DNA of 64,000 bases. It comes from Desulfoluna butyratoxydans (GTDB taxonomy: Bacteria; Desulfobacterota; Desulfobacteria; Desulfobacterales; Desulfolunaceae). Under the pieces are notes generated by a model. That model had not been told where the DNA came from and did no database searches. It saw nothing but the letters and a program-made list of their open reading frames with translations. Of this stretch, positions 34,656-43,416 are shown one piece after another. The stretch's first letter is position 1. Each line of letters opens with the position of its first letter. The DNA is taken from assembly GCF_900699765.1 (NCBI RefSeq), contig NZ_CAADHO010000013.1, positions 1 through 64,000 on the forward strand, written 5' to 3'. The position numbers and the translations under genes are program-made.

Positions 34656-36320
34656 ATGTCCCCTTCCGGCATTCCCTTGAAAACCTCGGAGCTTCTGGTG
34701 AAAGCCCTCGAAGGAGAGGGCGTTCGGCATGTGTTTGGCGTGCCGGGTGAGGAGAACCTCGATTTTCTGGAGGCCCTTCGCACGTCTACCATCCAGCTGG
34801 TGCTGACCCGGCATGAGCAGGCCGCTGCCTTTATGGCCGCGACATATGGACGGCTTACCGGGCGTGCCGGGGTGTGTCTTGCCACCCTCGGACCCGGAGC
34901 GGCAAATCTCGTGACAGGTGCAGCCTACGCCCGGCTTGGCGCCATGCCCATGGTGATGATCACCGGCCAGAAACCCATTACCCGGAGCAAGCAGGGGCGA
35001 TTCCAGATCGTGGATGTGGTGAGCATGATGCGTCCCCTGACAAAATTCACCCGCCAGATCGTCCACGGAAACACGGTTCCTGCCCTTGTCCGCGAATGCT
35101 TCCGGCTTGCTGAGGAGGAACGGCCCGGACCCGTGCACCTTGAACTGCCCGAGGATATTGCAGGCGAGGTGGTGGAGGGCTGGCATCTGATTCCGCGAAG
35201 GGCCCCCTGCCTCAGCTGTGCGTCTCGGACCTCCATTGAAAAGGCTGCGGAGATGATTGAGGCGGCTGTCTCCCCGCTTTTGCTCATCGGGGCCGGGACC
35301 AACCGGAAGCAGGTGATCGAACCGCTGAAGGCCTTTGTGGAGAAGACCGGGATCCCCTTCTTCAACACCCAGATGGGCAAAGGCGTCATTGGCGGGGCTC
35401 ATCCGTTGTATATCGGAACCGCGGCACTGTCGGACAACGACTACCTCCATTGTGCCATCGACCGGGCGGACCTCGTGATCAACGCAGGTCACGATGTGGT
35501 TGAAAAACCGCCTTTCTTCATGGTGCCCGGTGGCAAGACGGTGATCCATGTCAACTACAGCCCTGCGGAGGTGGACACCGTCTATTTTCCGCAGCACGAT
35601 GTGGTGGGGGACATCGGCAACAGCTTCACGCGGCTTACGGAGAGGCTGGCCAGGAACGACCACCACGATTTTTCCTACTTTATGAAGATCCGCAAGGAGG
35701 TTCTCGGGCATATGGGGATGGATGCCGACTCTCCACGGTTTCCTTTGTTGCCCCAGAGGGTGGTGGCGGATGTTCGCAAGGTGTTGCCGCCGGACGGTAT
35801 CGTCGCCCTGGACAACGGTATCTTCAAAATCTGGTTTGCCCGGAATTACAGGACCAACATGGATAACACCATCTTGCTGGATAATGCCCTGGCCACCATG
35901 GGGGCCGGGTTGCCTTCGGCCATGGTGGCGGCCATGCTTAACCCCGGCCGGCGGGTGATGGCCGTCTGTGGGGACGGAGGGTTCATGATGAACTCCCAGG
36001 AGATGGAGACGGCCGTTCGGTTGGGGCTCAATCTGGTTGTTCTGGTTCTGAGGGACGACGCCTATGGAATGATTCGCTGGAAACAGGTCATGGAGGGGTA
36101 TGCGGACTGGGGCCTGGAATACGGGAACCCTGACTTTGTGCTTTATGGAAAGGCATACGGTGCAGGTGGGCATCGGGTGGCGAAAGCAGAAGCGTTATTG
36201 CCGCTGATGGAGGCGTGTTTTGAGCGGGGAGGGGTTCACCTTATTGAGGTGCCTGTGGATTATTCTGAAAATCAGCGGGTACTGATTGATGAACTGGCCG
36301 CCCGGGTGTGCCTGTTGTGA
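34656..36320 (+). CDS. Acetolactate synthase large subunit-like ThDP enzyme
   Basis: The 554 residues have the three-domain ThDP synthase plan: a pyrimidine domain with catalytic E54 in LTRHEQAAAFMAATYG, a middle domain (about 190-330), and a diphosphate-binding domain with CGDGGFMMNSQE near residue 440 and an Asn-free NVV-type loop LRDDAYGMI. It resembles catabolic AlsS or IlvB. No regulatory subunit (IlvH/IlvN) follows, which favours a catabolic or side-pathway role. GGGAGAAGCCTC precedes the ATG. An aldehyde dehydrogenase is 82 bases downstream and probably co-transcribed. Confidence 0.88.
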   Translation: MSPSGIPLKTSELLVKALEGEGVRHVFGVPGEENLDFLEALRTSTIQLVLTRHEQAAAFMAATYGRLTGRAGVCLATLGPGAANLVTGAAYARLGAMPMVMITGQKPITRSKQGRFQIVDVVSMMRPLTKFTRQIVHGNTVPALVRECFRLAEEERPGPVHLELPEDIAGEVVEGWHLIPRRAPCLSCASRTSIEKAAEMIEAAVSPLLLIGAGTNRKQVIEPLKAFVEKTGIPFFNTQMGKGVIGGAHPLYIGTAALSDNDYLHCAIDRADLVINAGHDVVEKPPFFMVPGGKTVIHVNYSPAEVDTVYFPQHDVVGDIGNSFTRLTERLARNDHHDFSYFMKIRKEVLGHMGMDADSPRFPLLPQRVVADVRKVLPPDGIVALDNGIFKIWFARNYRTNMDNTILLDNALATMGAGLPSAMVAAMLNPGRRVMAVCGDGGFMMNSQEMETAVRLGLNLVVLVLRDDAYGMIRWKQVMEGYADWGLEYGNPDFVLYGKAYGAGGHRVAKAEALLPLMEACFERGGVHLIEVPVDYSENQRVLIDELAARVCLL

Positions 36321-36402
36321 CTGGTGACACCGGATACCCTTTTGCGTCGCTTTGTGCGTCGGACTCATTGAACAACAGACAGAATTTTATGAGGAGGGCG
36401 AT

Positions 36403-37785
36403 ATGAAGGTGGAGGTGCGATCCCCCTGGGATGGGACGGTGCTGGAAACGTTGCATATGGGCGGTATAGCCCATGTGGAAGAGCTGCTGCACAAGGCCAC
36501 GGGGGCTCTTCGGAGTTGCAAGGCGTGGATTCCCGTGTGGGAGCGTCGGGAGATCCTGTTGAAAACCGCGGCGGATGTCAAGGCGAGACATGAGGAGTTT
36601 GCCCTGCTCATTGCCCGGGAAGGGGGAAAGCCTCTCATGGACGCCAGGGTGGAGGTGACCCGTGCCATCGGCGGCATTGAACTGGCCGCAGAGGAGATGG
36701 GACGCATGTCCGGTCGGGAGGTTCCCATGGGGCTGACTCCGGCCTCCACCGGGCGTCTTGCCGTGACGATCCGGGAACCCATCGGCGTGGTGGTGGCGGT
36801 GAGCGCGTTCAATCATCCTTTGAACCTGATTGTTCACCAGGTGATGCCGGCGGTGGCCACGGGATGTCCGGTCATTGTCAAGCCGGCCACGCGGACGCCC
36901 CTGTCATGCCTGGCGCTGGTGGAGTGTCTGCACAGGAACGGGCTCCCCGAAGCCTGGTGCCAGGTGGCGCTTCTCGGTCGTTCAGAGGCAGAGGCCCTGG
37001 TGACGGACTCGCGCGTGGATTATTTCAGTTTCATCGGCTCGGCAACGGTGGGGTGGGGGCTGCGAAGCAAACTGGCGCCGGGGACCCGGTGCGGCCTTGA
37101 GCATGGGGGGGCGGCTCCCGTGGTTGTGGGGGATAGGGTTGACCTGGATCTTCTGGTTCCTCCTCTTATGAAAGGCGGCTTCTACCATGCCGGCCAGGTG
37201 TGTGTGTCGGTTCAACGGGTCTTTGCCATGAAGGGCATTGCAGGGGAGCTGGCAGCCAAGATGGCCCAGGCCGCATCGACGTTGATTGTGGGCGATCCCA
37301 CCGACAGCAGCACCGATGTGGGGCCTTTGATCCATTCCGGGGAAGCAGACCGGGTGGATGAGTGGGTGAAGGACGCGGTCAAGGACGGAGGCCAGGTGCT
37401 GTGTGGCGGCGTCAAGGTGGCCGAATCCGCCTACGCCCCGACGATTGTCATGGCCCCTCCCAAAACGGCCCGGGTTTCCACGGAAGAGATTTTCGGCCCG
37501 GTGATATGCGTCTACCCCTGCGAGGACGTAAATGACGCGGTACGGCGCGCCAACAGCGTCAAGATGGCTTTTCAGGCCTCGGTGTTTACCCAGGATATCG
37601 ATACCGCCATGCATGTTGCCCGTCACCTTGACGCATCGGCCGTCATGATCAACGACCACACCGCTTTCAGGGTGGACTGGATGCCCTTCGGCGGCAGGCG
37701 TGAGAGCGGCCTGGGCGTAGGGGGCATCGGCTATACCATGCGCGAGATGACCCAGGAAAAACTGATCGTTCTCCATCACCGGTAG
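36403..37785 (+). CDS. NAD(P)+-dependent aldehyde dehydrogenase
   Basis: The 460-residue protein is a standard ALDH. VSAFNHPLN at 133-141 contains the oxyanion Asn, the NAD-site Lys is K160 in IVKPAT, the general base is E233 in CGLEHGG, and the nucleophile is C267 in GQVCVSVQR. EIFGPV and MPFGGRRESGLGVGG lie in the C-terminal part. It oxidises an aldehyde to an acid in the cytoplasm; the substrate is not readable. The ATG at 36403 has GAGGAGGG upstream; an earlier ATG at 36352 does not. It probably forms an operon with the preceding ThDP enzyme. Confidence 0.93.
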   Translation: MKVEVRSPWDGTVLETLHMGGIAHVEELLHKATGALRSCKAWIPVWERREILLKTAADVKARHEEFALLIAREGGKPLMDARVEVTRAIGGIELAAEEMGRMSGREVPMGLTPASTGRLAVTIREPIGVVVAVSAFNHPLNLIVHQVMPAVATGCPVIVKPATRTPLSCLALVECLHRNGLPEAWCQVALLGRSEAEALVTDSRVDYFSFIGSATVGWGLRSKLAPGTRCGLEHGGAAPVVVGDRVDLDLLVPPLMKGGFYHAGQVCVSVQRVFAMKGIAGELAAKMAQAASTLIVGDPTDSSTDVGPLIHSGEADRVDEWVKDAVKDGGQVLCGGVKVAESAYAPTIVMAPPKTARVSTEEIFGPVICVYPCEDVNDAVRRANSVKMAFQASVFTQDIDTAMHVARHLDASAVMINDHTAFRVDWMPFGGRRESGLGVGGIGYTMREMTQEKLIVLHHR

Positions 37786-37827
37786 GGGCTCAGGCTCATA
37801 CTCATTCCCGTTCGCTTAAGCAAAGAA

Positions 37828-37839
37828 GGGTCAGGCAAA
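37828..37839 (+). repeat. GGGTCAGGCAAA motif upstream of RAYT
   Basis: One copy on the plus strand 147 bases before the RAYT start; two copies in inverse orientation follow the gene at 39210 and 39260. Confidence 0.7.
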
Positions 37840-37985
37840 TTAACTTGACAAAATTCCCTGTATTATGTCAAAAGATTATGTATCGGAAATTGCACGATAT
37901 TTTTCATTTCATACCTTCATTCTTTTCAATTCAGAACCAGCATCCCGTCATTTCGATGCCATATGATTCGATAAGGAGGTTATGT

Positions 37986-38906
37986 ATGCCTCGCAGCCTT
38001 CGAATGCTTGTGCCGGATCGGGCCTGTGCCTATCACATTATTTCTCGAACTGCCCTTGACGGGCTTCCCTTTGACCCCCGGGACAAAGATGAGTTGGTGA
38101 GGCTCATCAAATGGCTCAGCACCGTCTATTTTGTCGATGTTCAGGGGTATTGCATCATGGGAAATCATTTCCATATCCTCGTTGTCGTGCATCCTGATCT
38201 CGCCGCAACCGATGCTGAAATAAGGCGAAGATATGTCTTGCGGTATGGTTTCAAACGCGTTTTTCCGGAGTCAGAGATGGCACGGCTGAAGTCGAAATGG
38301 TGCAACCTTTCAGAATACGTGAAAGAGGTGAAACAGACCTTTTCGAGATTCTACAACAAGAGAAGGGATCGTAAGGGGACGCTGTGGGGGGATCGATTTA
38401 AAAGCGTCATCGTCGAAGATGGTGGCGCGATGCTCAACTGTCTGGCGTACATAGATTTAAATCCCGTCAGGGCGGGCATCGTCAAGCGCCCGGAGGAGTA
38501 TCGCTGGTGCTCGCTCGGGTACCATGCGCAGACCGGGAACCGGGACACGTTTCTGTGCGATGATTTCGGCCTTTCGGGGTTCGGAACGTTTTCTTCGGAC
38601 GAGCGACTCATCAGGTACCGTGAATACGTCTATCATGCCGGTGCCATAGACAAAGCAGGTGCCGCAAAAATTGAACGCGGTGTCCTTGATAAGGAAATAA
38701 AGAGCGGGTTCCGAATAGGCAAGGCAAAGTGCCTTGAGTACCGGGCAAGATTTTTCACGGATTCCGGTGTTATCGGTTCCCAGAGTTTTGTTGAAGGGAT
38801 GATTCACCATTTCAAAGCGGTTGTTCCGGCAAAGCGGAAAAGGGTTCCCCTGGAAATATCCGGATTTGAGGGGCTGTTTACCTTGAAACGTTTGAGCCGT
38901 GCCTGA
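37986..38906 (+). CDS. REP-associated tyrosine transposase (RAYT, IS200/IS605-like Y1)
   Basis: The 306-residue protein has the HUH motif in GNHFHILVVV (about 58-67), the conserved PRSLRMLVPDRACAYHIISR start and a downstream CLAYIDLNPVRAGIV motif of TnpA_REP proteins. These single-strand nucleases move or maintain short palindromic repeats. The ATG at 37986 follows AAGGAGGTTATGT. GGGTCAGGCAAA motifs lie on both sides in inverse orientation, which may be its cognate ends. Base composition is lower in GC than neighbouring genes, as expected for a transferred element. Confidence 0.88.
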   Translation: MPRSLRMLVPDRACAYHIISRTALDGLPFDPRDKDELVRLIKWLSTVYFVDVQGYCIMGNHFHILVVVHPDLAATDAEIRRRYVLRYGFKRVFPESEMARLKSKWCNLSEYVKEVKQTFSRFYNKRRDRKGTLWGDRFKSVIVEDGGAMLNCLAYIDLNPVRAGIVKRPEEYRWCSLGYHAQTGNRDTFLCDDFGLSGFGTFSSDERLIRYREYVYHAGAIDKAGAAKIERGVLDKEIKSGFRIGKAKCLEYRARFFTDSGVIGSQSFVEGMIHHFKAVVPAKRKRVPLEISGFEGLFTLKRLSRA

Positions 38907-39524
38907 ATCGTTTGGTTGATGGTGTCTTTACGCACGGGGTGTGTTGGCAGGGAGAAGTGCGCGCGTAGAAAGGATTTGCAGTCTCCGTGGGGGCATTCGG
39001 CGCCTGAAAGGTATTGTCTTCTTAAGAAAATGCAATAAACGGGAGGGGACGCTACTCGTATTTCTTCCGGGGTGGTTGCTTGCCGGATAGCATATGGTGA
39101 ATTAGGTCTTTGTTATAACGAGGGCGACCCCTGTATGTGTTGTCGCTTGAATGAAAATTCGCCTGCATATTTGTTCGAAGGATGGATTGGGCTTTCAATT
39201 ATTCGATTTTTTGCCTGACCCTTTTTCTTTTTTAAACCATGCGTGAGGTTTTGATAATATTTGCCTGACCCCCCAAAGAGAAAAAATAAAATTGTGCAGG
39301 GGATGACGAATGATGTATAGTGTGGTGATTGAATGTCATGAATCCTCAATGATTTATCTGTGTTGTTCTCCTTTTGCCCTCCGGCCCTGAAAAGACTCTG
39401 AACCTGTGGTACCGCCTTTGTTTTTCCCGTCATGGCAACAGCGCCCCGGCGTGCTTCAAACACGGGGCTTCACGCAACGTATACACCAACAACAGGGATA
39501 CCAACCAGAAGAGGGAGAGCCGCC
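38907..39524. other. 618-base gap with two inverted GCCTGACCC motifs
   Basis: TTTGCCTGACCC lies at 39210-39221 and 39260-39271, in the opposite sense to the copy before the RAYT gene. No convincing frame was seen. Confidence 0.55.
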
Positions 39525-40016
39525 ATGAAGAAACGATGGATGCTTGCCGCTGTGGTCGTTTGGATGATTATCGGTGTGGGGGTGGTCAACGCCATGAAAC
39601 CGGAGCCCGACCCCGATAAGCTGTGGCGATACATTACCGAGGTGTCCGCCTATGATTCCTGGGGATTCTGGGGAGATCACGTCGGGCTCCAAGCCGGGGG
39701 AGCCCCACATGGGCCCTTCCACAAGGTGTTTGTGAACAAGCTGGGCCTTGATTCCAAAAAGCCCCCGGTGCGGTACGGCACCCTTATTGTTAAAGAGAAT
39801 TACGGTGATGAAATGGGCAGGGATTTAAAAGCCGTCACGATCATGTACAAGGTCAAGGGGTATAATCCCGAGGCCGGTGACTGGTTCTGGGTGAAGTACA
39901 GCCCCGAGGGAAAAGCGGAAAAATTCGGGCGCCCCCAGGGGTGCATCGATTGCCATGCCTCCATGGTGGATCAGGATTACATCATGGTTCACGGATTTGG
40001 TGCAGAGGAGGAGTAA
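39525..40016 (+). CDS. Cytochrome P460-like periplasmic c-type haem protein
   Basis: The 163-residue protein has an N-terminal signal segment (KKRWMLAAVVVWMIIGVGVV) and a single haem c motif CIDCH at 140-144. The body (DSWGFWGDHVGLQAGG, then GTLIVKENYGDEMG) resembles the cytochrome P460 family, small periplasmic monohaem proteins of electron transfer or hydroxylamine chemistry. The cross-linking Lys typical of true P460 cannot be confirmed by eye. GGGAGAGCCGCC precedes the ATG. It is monocistronic, inside the segment bounded by the two MITE copies. Confidence 0.75.
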   Translation: MKKRWMLAAVVVWMIIGVGVVNAMKPEPDPDKLWRYITEVSAYDSWGFWGDHVGLQAGGAPHGPFHKVFVNKLGLDSKKPPVRYGTLIVKENYGDEMGRDLKAVTIMYKVKGYNPEAGDWFWVKYSPEGKAEKFGRPQGCIDCHASMVDQDYIMVHGFGAEEE

Positions 40017-40027
40017 ACAGGCCCTAA

Positions 40028-40234
40028 CCCGGATATTTCACGAGTCGAGTGCACCCATATTCAAGGCATCAGAGCTGAAAATGGGTGCACTCGGATCGCC
40101 CGAAGGGTGAGAAAATCAAACAGCAAACGCTTATTTACATTTTGCAGTTTCAAAATAGCTGATATTTTTATTGTAGCTATTCGAAATCATATTGTTTTCC
40201 TTTCGGATAGCTGTTTTTTTATGACATATCCGGG
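40028..40234 (-). mobile_element. MITE-like element, copy 2 (207 bp, inverted)
   Basis: Ends are CCCGGATATTTCA and TGACATATCCGGG. The interior, read on the minus strand, matches copy 1 over ATCAGCTATTTTGAAA, GCGTTTGCTGTTTGAT, CACCCTTCGGGCGA and the GAGTGCACCCAT hairpin. It starts 11 bases after the cytochrome stop. Confidence 0.75.
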
Positions 40235-40362
40235 CTAACCACGAAGCTCGGACATGCTTCCTGCCTCGCCTCTTAAGCAGGATATGCAGCAGGCGTGTTT
40301 CCGCTGGCGTAACATTACAAAGAAGTCATTTGGTTTGTCCGTATGCCGGGGTGTAAAGTAGC

Positions 40363-40398
40363 CGCATGTTTCCCTTTGGGGGATATGCGGTTTTTTTT
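40363..40398 (+). terminator. Terminator-like hairpin
   Basis: CCGCAT and ATGCGG separated by 16 bases, then T8. No gene was recognised between 40399 and the moxR start at 40808. Confidence 0.65.
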
Positions 40399-40807
40399 GT
40401 GAGCCTTATGGAAAGAGCGATGGCAGAGGGCCGGTCAGGGTTTGTTCTCCTTGAAACCTGATCCCAAAATGATTATATATTTGCTGCAATTCTCTGAAGC
40501 AATGGGGCTGTTTATTGACGCCCTGCATGCTTTGGCAAAGGAAACGATCGCAGTGTGTTGCATGGCCTCCCGTGACGGGATGCGCTTTCTGGCGGTGGAG
40601 CTTTACAGCCCGGCGCCTCTGCAATCCGTTTTCTAAAGACATGCCGCTACCGTGGCTTTGCCACCCTCGCCGTCGGAGCTTGTTTACTCTGTTTTCCTGA
40701 AATGGAGCAGCGGACCTGGAAAAAAACGATGACTGCCGCGTGATTGTGTTGAGCCCTAAGCGTGTTCGGGTTGAACCTCATGTCTGAGCTGACCGGAGAG
40801 ACTACAT

Positions 40808-41782
40808 ATGGAAGAACTCAAAGCAAAAGTGGAAGAGGCCCATGGCCGTATCAACGCCGTTCGCCAGGAGATCGGCAAGGTGCTTGTGGGACAGACGAAG
40901 CTGGTGGACGGACTTCTCATGGGGCTTTTCACCCGTGGGCACATTCTCATCGAAGGGGTGCCGGGCCTTGCCAAGACCAGCGCGGTGAAGGCCGTTGCCG
41001 ACGCCGTGGACGCCGAATTCAAGCGCATTCAATTCACCCCGGACCTTTTGCCCGCAGACCTTGTGGGGACCGAGATTTATCGCCCCCAGTCATCGGATTT
41101 CGTCACGCGCAAAGGGCCTTTGTTTCGCAATATCATCCTTGCCGATGAGATCAACCGGGCCCCGTCCAAGGTGCAGTCCGCGTTGCTGGAAGCCATGCAG
41201 GAACGCCAGGTGACCATCGGTGACCAGACCTTTCCCCTTCCCGATCCCTTCCTCGTCCTGGCCACCCAGAACCCCATCGAGCAGGAGGGCACCTACCCCC
41301 TTCCCGAAGCCCAGGTGGACCGCTTCATGTTCAAGCTCCTCGTGGAGTACCCCAGCAAGTCCGAAGAGAAAGAGATCATGCGCCGGGTGGGCTTCGAAGT
41401 CCCGGAAGCGGTCCGCGCGGTCCTGTCTCCCGCAGACCTGTCTGCCATCTTTGACCTGATCCATGACATCTACATGGACGAAAAGCTCCGGGACTACATC
41501 GTGGACCTGGTCTGCGCCACCCGGGAGCCTGCCGAGGTGGACGAGGACCTGGCCGCATGGATCCGGTTCGGCGCCTCTCCCCGGGCCACCATTTTCCTCA
41601 GTCTTGCGGCACGTGCCTGGGCCTTTCTCCAGGGCCGCACCTACGTGACCCCCCAGGACGTCAAGCAGATCGCGCCGGACGTCCTGCGCCACCGCATCAT
41701 CGCCTCCTACGAGGCCGAAGCAGAGGACATCACCACCGACACCATCATTGAGCGGCTCTTCGAGAGGGTGGAGGTGCCCTGA
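40808..41782 (+). CDS. MoxR-family AAA+ ATPase
   Basis: The 324 residues form a MoxR ATPase, with Walker A GVPGLAKT at 50-57 (Ala before Lys, as usual in MoxR), Walker B LADEINRAP, and sensor 1 LATQNPIEQEGTYPLPEAQVDRF (split at residue 160). It acts as a cytoplasmic chaperone-type ATPase working with vWA-domain proteins. GGAGAG lies before the ATG. It is first of seven genes (moxR, DUF58, DUF4381-like, batA, batB/C, batD, batE-like), the aerotolerance/Bat operon. Confidence 0.96.
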   Translation: MEELKAKVEEAHGRINAVRQEIGKVLVGQTKLVDGLLMGLFTRGHILIEGVPGLAKTSAVKAVADAVDAEFKRIQFTPDLLPADLVGTEIYRPQSSDFVTRKGPLFRNIILADEINRAPSKVQSALLEAMQERQVTIGDQTFPLPDPFLVLATQNPIEQEGTYPLPEAQVDRFMFKLLVEYPSKSEEKEIMRRVGFEVPEAVRAVLSPADLSAIFDLIHDIYMDEKLRDYIVDLVCATREPAEVDEDLAAWIRFGASPRATIFLSLAARAWAFLQGRTYVTPQDVKQIAPDVLRHRIIASYEAEAEDITTDTIIERLFERVEVP

Positions 41783-41783
41783 T

Positions 41784-42662
41784 ATGCTGCCTGCCGAGGT
41801 GCTGAAAAAAATCAAGCGGATCCACATCCGAAGCCGCCGCATGGCCGATACCATGATGGCGGGGCACTACCGCTCCGTCTTCAAAGGGGCGGGCATGGAG
41901 TTCGAGGAGGTGCGGGAGTACACCCCCGGGGACGAGATCCGCAGCATCGATTGGAAGGTCTCCGCCCGTATGGGCCGCCCCTTTATCAAGCAGTTTCGCG
42001 AAGAGCGTGAAATGGTGGTGATGCTCCTCATCGACATGAGCCGCTCCGGGTTTTTCGGGACCGGGGAGAACTTAAAGGTGGACAAGGCCGCGGAGGTGGC
42101 CTCGGTCATCGCCTTCAACGCCATCAAAAACGGGGACAAGGTGGGGGCGATTTTTTTCACCGATCGCGTGGAGCAATACATCCCCCCCAAGAACGGTTCC
42201 GCCCATATCTGGCGGGTCATCCGGGAGATCTTTACCTTCACCCCATCGTCCCGGGGCACCGACATCGAAGAGGCCGTGGCCTTTCTGGCGAGGGTCTGCC
42301 GCAAGCGCACGGTAAGCTTCGTAATCTCCGATTTCCTCTCCGACCCCTGCACCCGCACCCTGCGGCTGGTGGGAAGAAAACATGAGCTCATCTCCATTCT
42401 CCTTTCCGACCCCGGGGATTTTCTGCTTCCCTCGGGCGGGCTCCTCACCACCCGGGATTTCGAGACCGGCCGCACCGTTGTCCTCGACGTGTCCAGCCGC
42501 AGGTGCCGGGAGAAGGTGCGCCAGGTCAAGCTGGCTGAAAAGGCGGAAATCATGGATGAGATGAAGCGCGCCGGGTTGGACGTCATCGAGCTCTCCACCG
42601 AGGCCTCCACCACGGACGCCCTCACCCGGTATTTCACCTGGCGGGAAGGGAGGAGACGCTGA
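41784..42662 (+). CDS. DUF58 (vWA-like) protein of the Bat operon
   Basis: The 292-residue protein has the DUF58 block EFEEVREYTPGDEIRSIDWK and SARMGRPFIKQFREEREMVV (about 40-75), followed by a degenerate vWA fold with a MIDAS-like LLIDMSRSGFFG. It is soluble. The start ATG lies one base after the moxR stop, and the stop overlaps the next start (ATGA). It is expected to be the direct partner of MoxR. Confidence 0.93.
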   Translation: MLPAEVLKKIKRIHIRSRRMADTMMAGHYRSVFKGAGMEFEEVREYTPGDEIRSIDWKVSARMGRPFIKQFREEREMVVMLLIDMSRSGFFGTGENLKVDKAAEVASVIAFNAIKNGDKVGAIFFTDRVEQYIPPKNGSAHIWRVIREIFTFTPSSRGTDIEEAVAFLARVCRKRTVSFVISDFLSDPCTRTLRLVGRKHELISILLSDPGDFLLPSGGLLTTRDFETGRTVVLDVSSRRCREKVRQVKLAEKAEIMDEMKRAGLDVIELSTEASTTDALTRYFTWREGRRR

Positions 42663-43342
42663 TGACATCCCCGATTCAAAGGATTCTCCTGGCTCTTTTG
42701 CTCATGCTTGGCCTGGCCGTGACCTGCCTGCACGCCGAGGAGGCTTCCCAGCCCATCGCACCTCCCGCGGCAGACTCCCGGGCCATCGCCCCCCAGGCCC
42801 CGGACAAGGCACCCATGACCGATATCCACGACATTGCCCCGCCCCGATTCACCGGTCTCTCCTCGGGGGTGAAGAAGGCCATGCTCTATGGCGGCATTGT
42901 CCTTGGGGTCGTGATCCTTGTGCTGATCGGGCTCTGGCTCTGGTTCCGGCGCAAGCAGGGGCCCAAAAAGGCCCCGGAGATCTACCAGCCCCCGGATGCC
43001 CTGGCCCTGATGGCCTTGGATCGTATCGAGGCACTCATGGGGCAAGATGGAAAGGCTTTTTATTTTGAGCTCTCTGAAACGGCTAAGCACTACCTCAAGG
43101 GGCGCTTTGGCCTCGATGCCCCGGAGATGACCGTGGAAGAGCTGCTCCCGGCCTTGTCCGGCCTGCCGGTCAGCCCGGAGCAGAAAAAAACGGTTTCCGG
43201 TCTGTTTACACACGCCGAGCCCGTTAAATTCGCCGGTCTCGCTCCCGACGCCGGGATCATGGCCGAGGATTTTTCCGCCATCCGGCGTTTTGTCACGGAT
43301 ACGGCCCAGAAGCCGGACGAGGATGCATCACACAACGACTGA
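42662..43342 (+). CDS. Membrane-anchored Bat-operon protein, DUF4381-like
   Basis: The 226-residue protein has a signal peptide (ILLALLLMLGLAVTCLHAEE), a Pro/Ala-rich segment, one transmembrane helix near 80-100 (MLYGGIVLGVVILVLIGLWL) followed by a basic FRRKQ stop-transfer, and a cytoplasmic helical domain with ALDRIEAL and FSAIRRFV. Its start overlaps the DUF58 stop. DUF4381 is the usual occupant of this slot. A 74-base gap with a hairpin element separates it from batA. Confidence 0.75.
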   Translation: MTSPIQRILLALLLMLGLAVTCLHAEEASQPIAPPAADSRAIAPQAPDKAPMTDIHDIAPPRFTGLSSGVKKAMLYGGIVLGVVILVLIGLWLWFRRKQGPKKAPEIYQPPDALALMALDRIEALMGQDGKAFYFELSETAKHYLKGRFGLDAPEMTVEELLPALSGLPVSPEQKKTVSGLFTHAEPVKFAGLAPDAGIMAEDFSAIRRFVTDTAQKPDEDASHND

Positions 43343-43369
43343 GTGACGTTTCAGGCCCGTCCTGCACCT

Positions 43370-43412
43370 GAAACGTCTTTGCGGGGCGCTTTTACGCGAC
43401 CTGCCGGAGGCA
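43370..43412 (-). repeat. Degenerate REP-like element before batA
   Basis: On the plus strand TTTGCGGGGCGCTTTT and GCGACCTGCCGGAGGC match the inverted form of the copies at 1018 and 6800. Its last bases, GGAGG, lie six bases before the batA ATG. Confidence 0.65.
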
Positions 43413-43416
43413 TGAC

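Noticed and set aside
34548..36173. 541-codon open frame antisense to the ThDP synthase
   Set aside because: It is a mirror of a well-supported gene and has a His/Gly/Pro-rich product with no domain.
40442..40636. Possible 64-residue protein before moxR
   Set aside because: The start lacks a ribosome binding site and the product has no recognisable feature. It cannot be excluded entirely.
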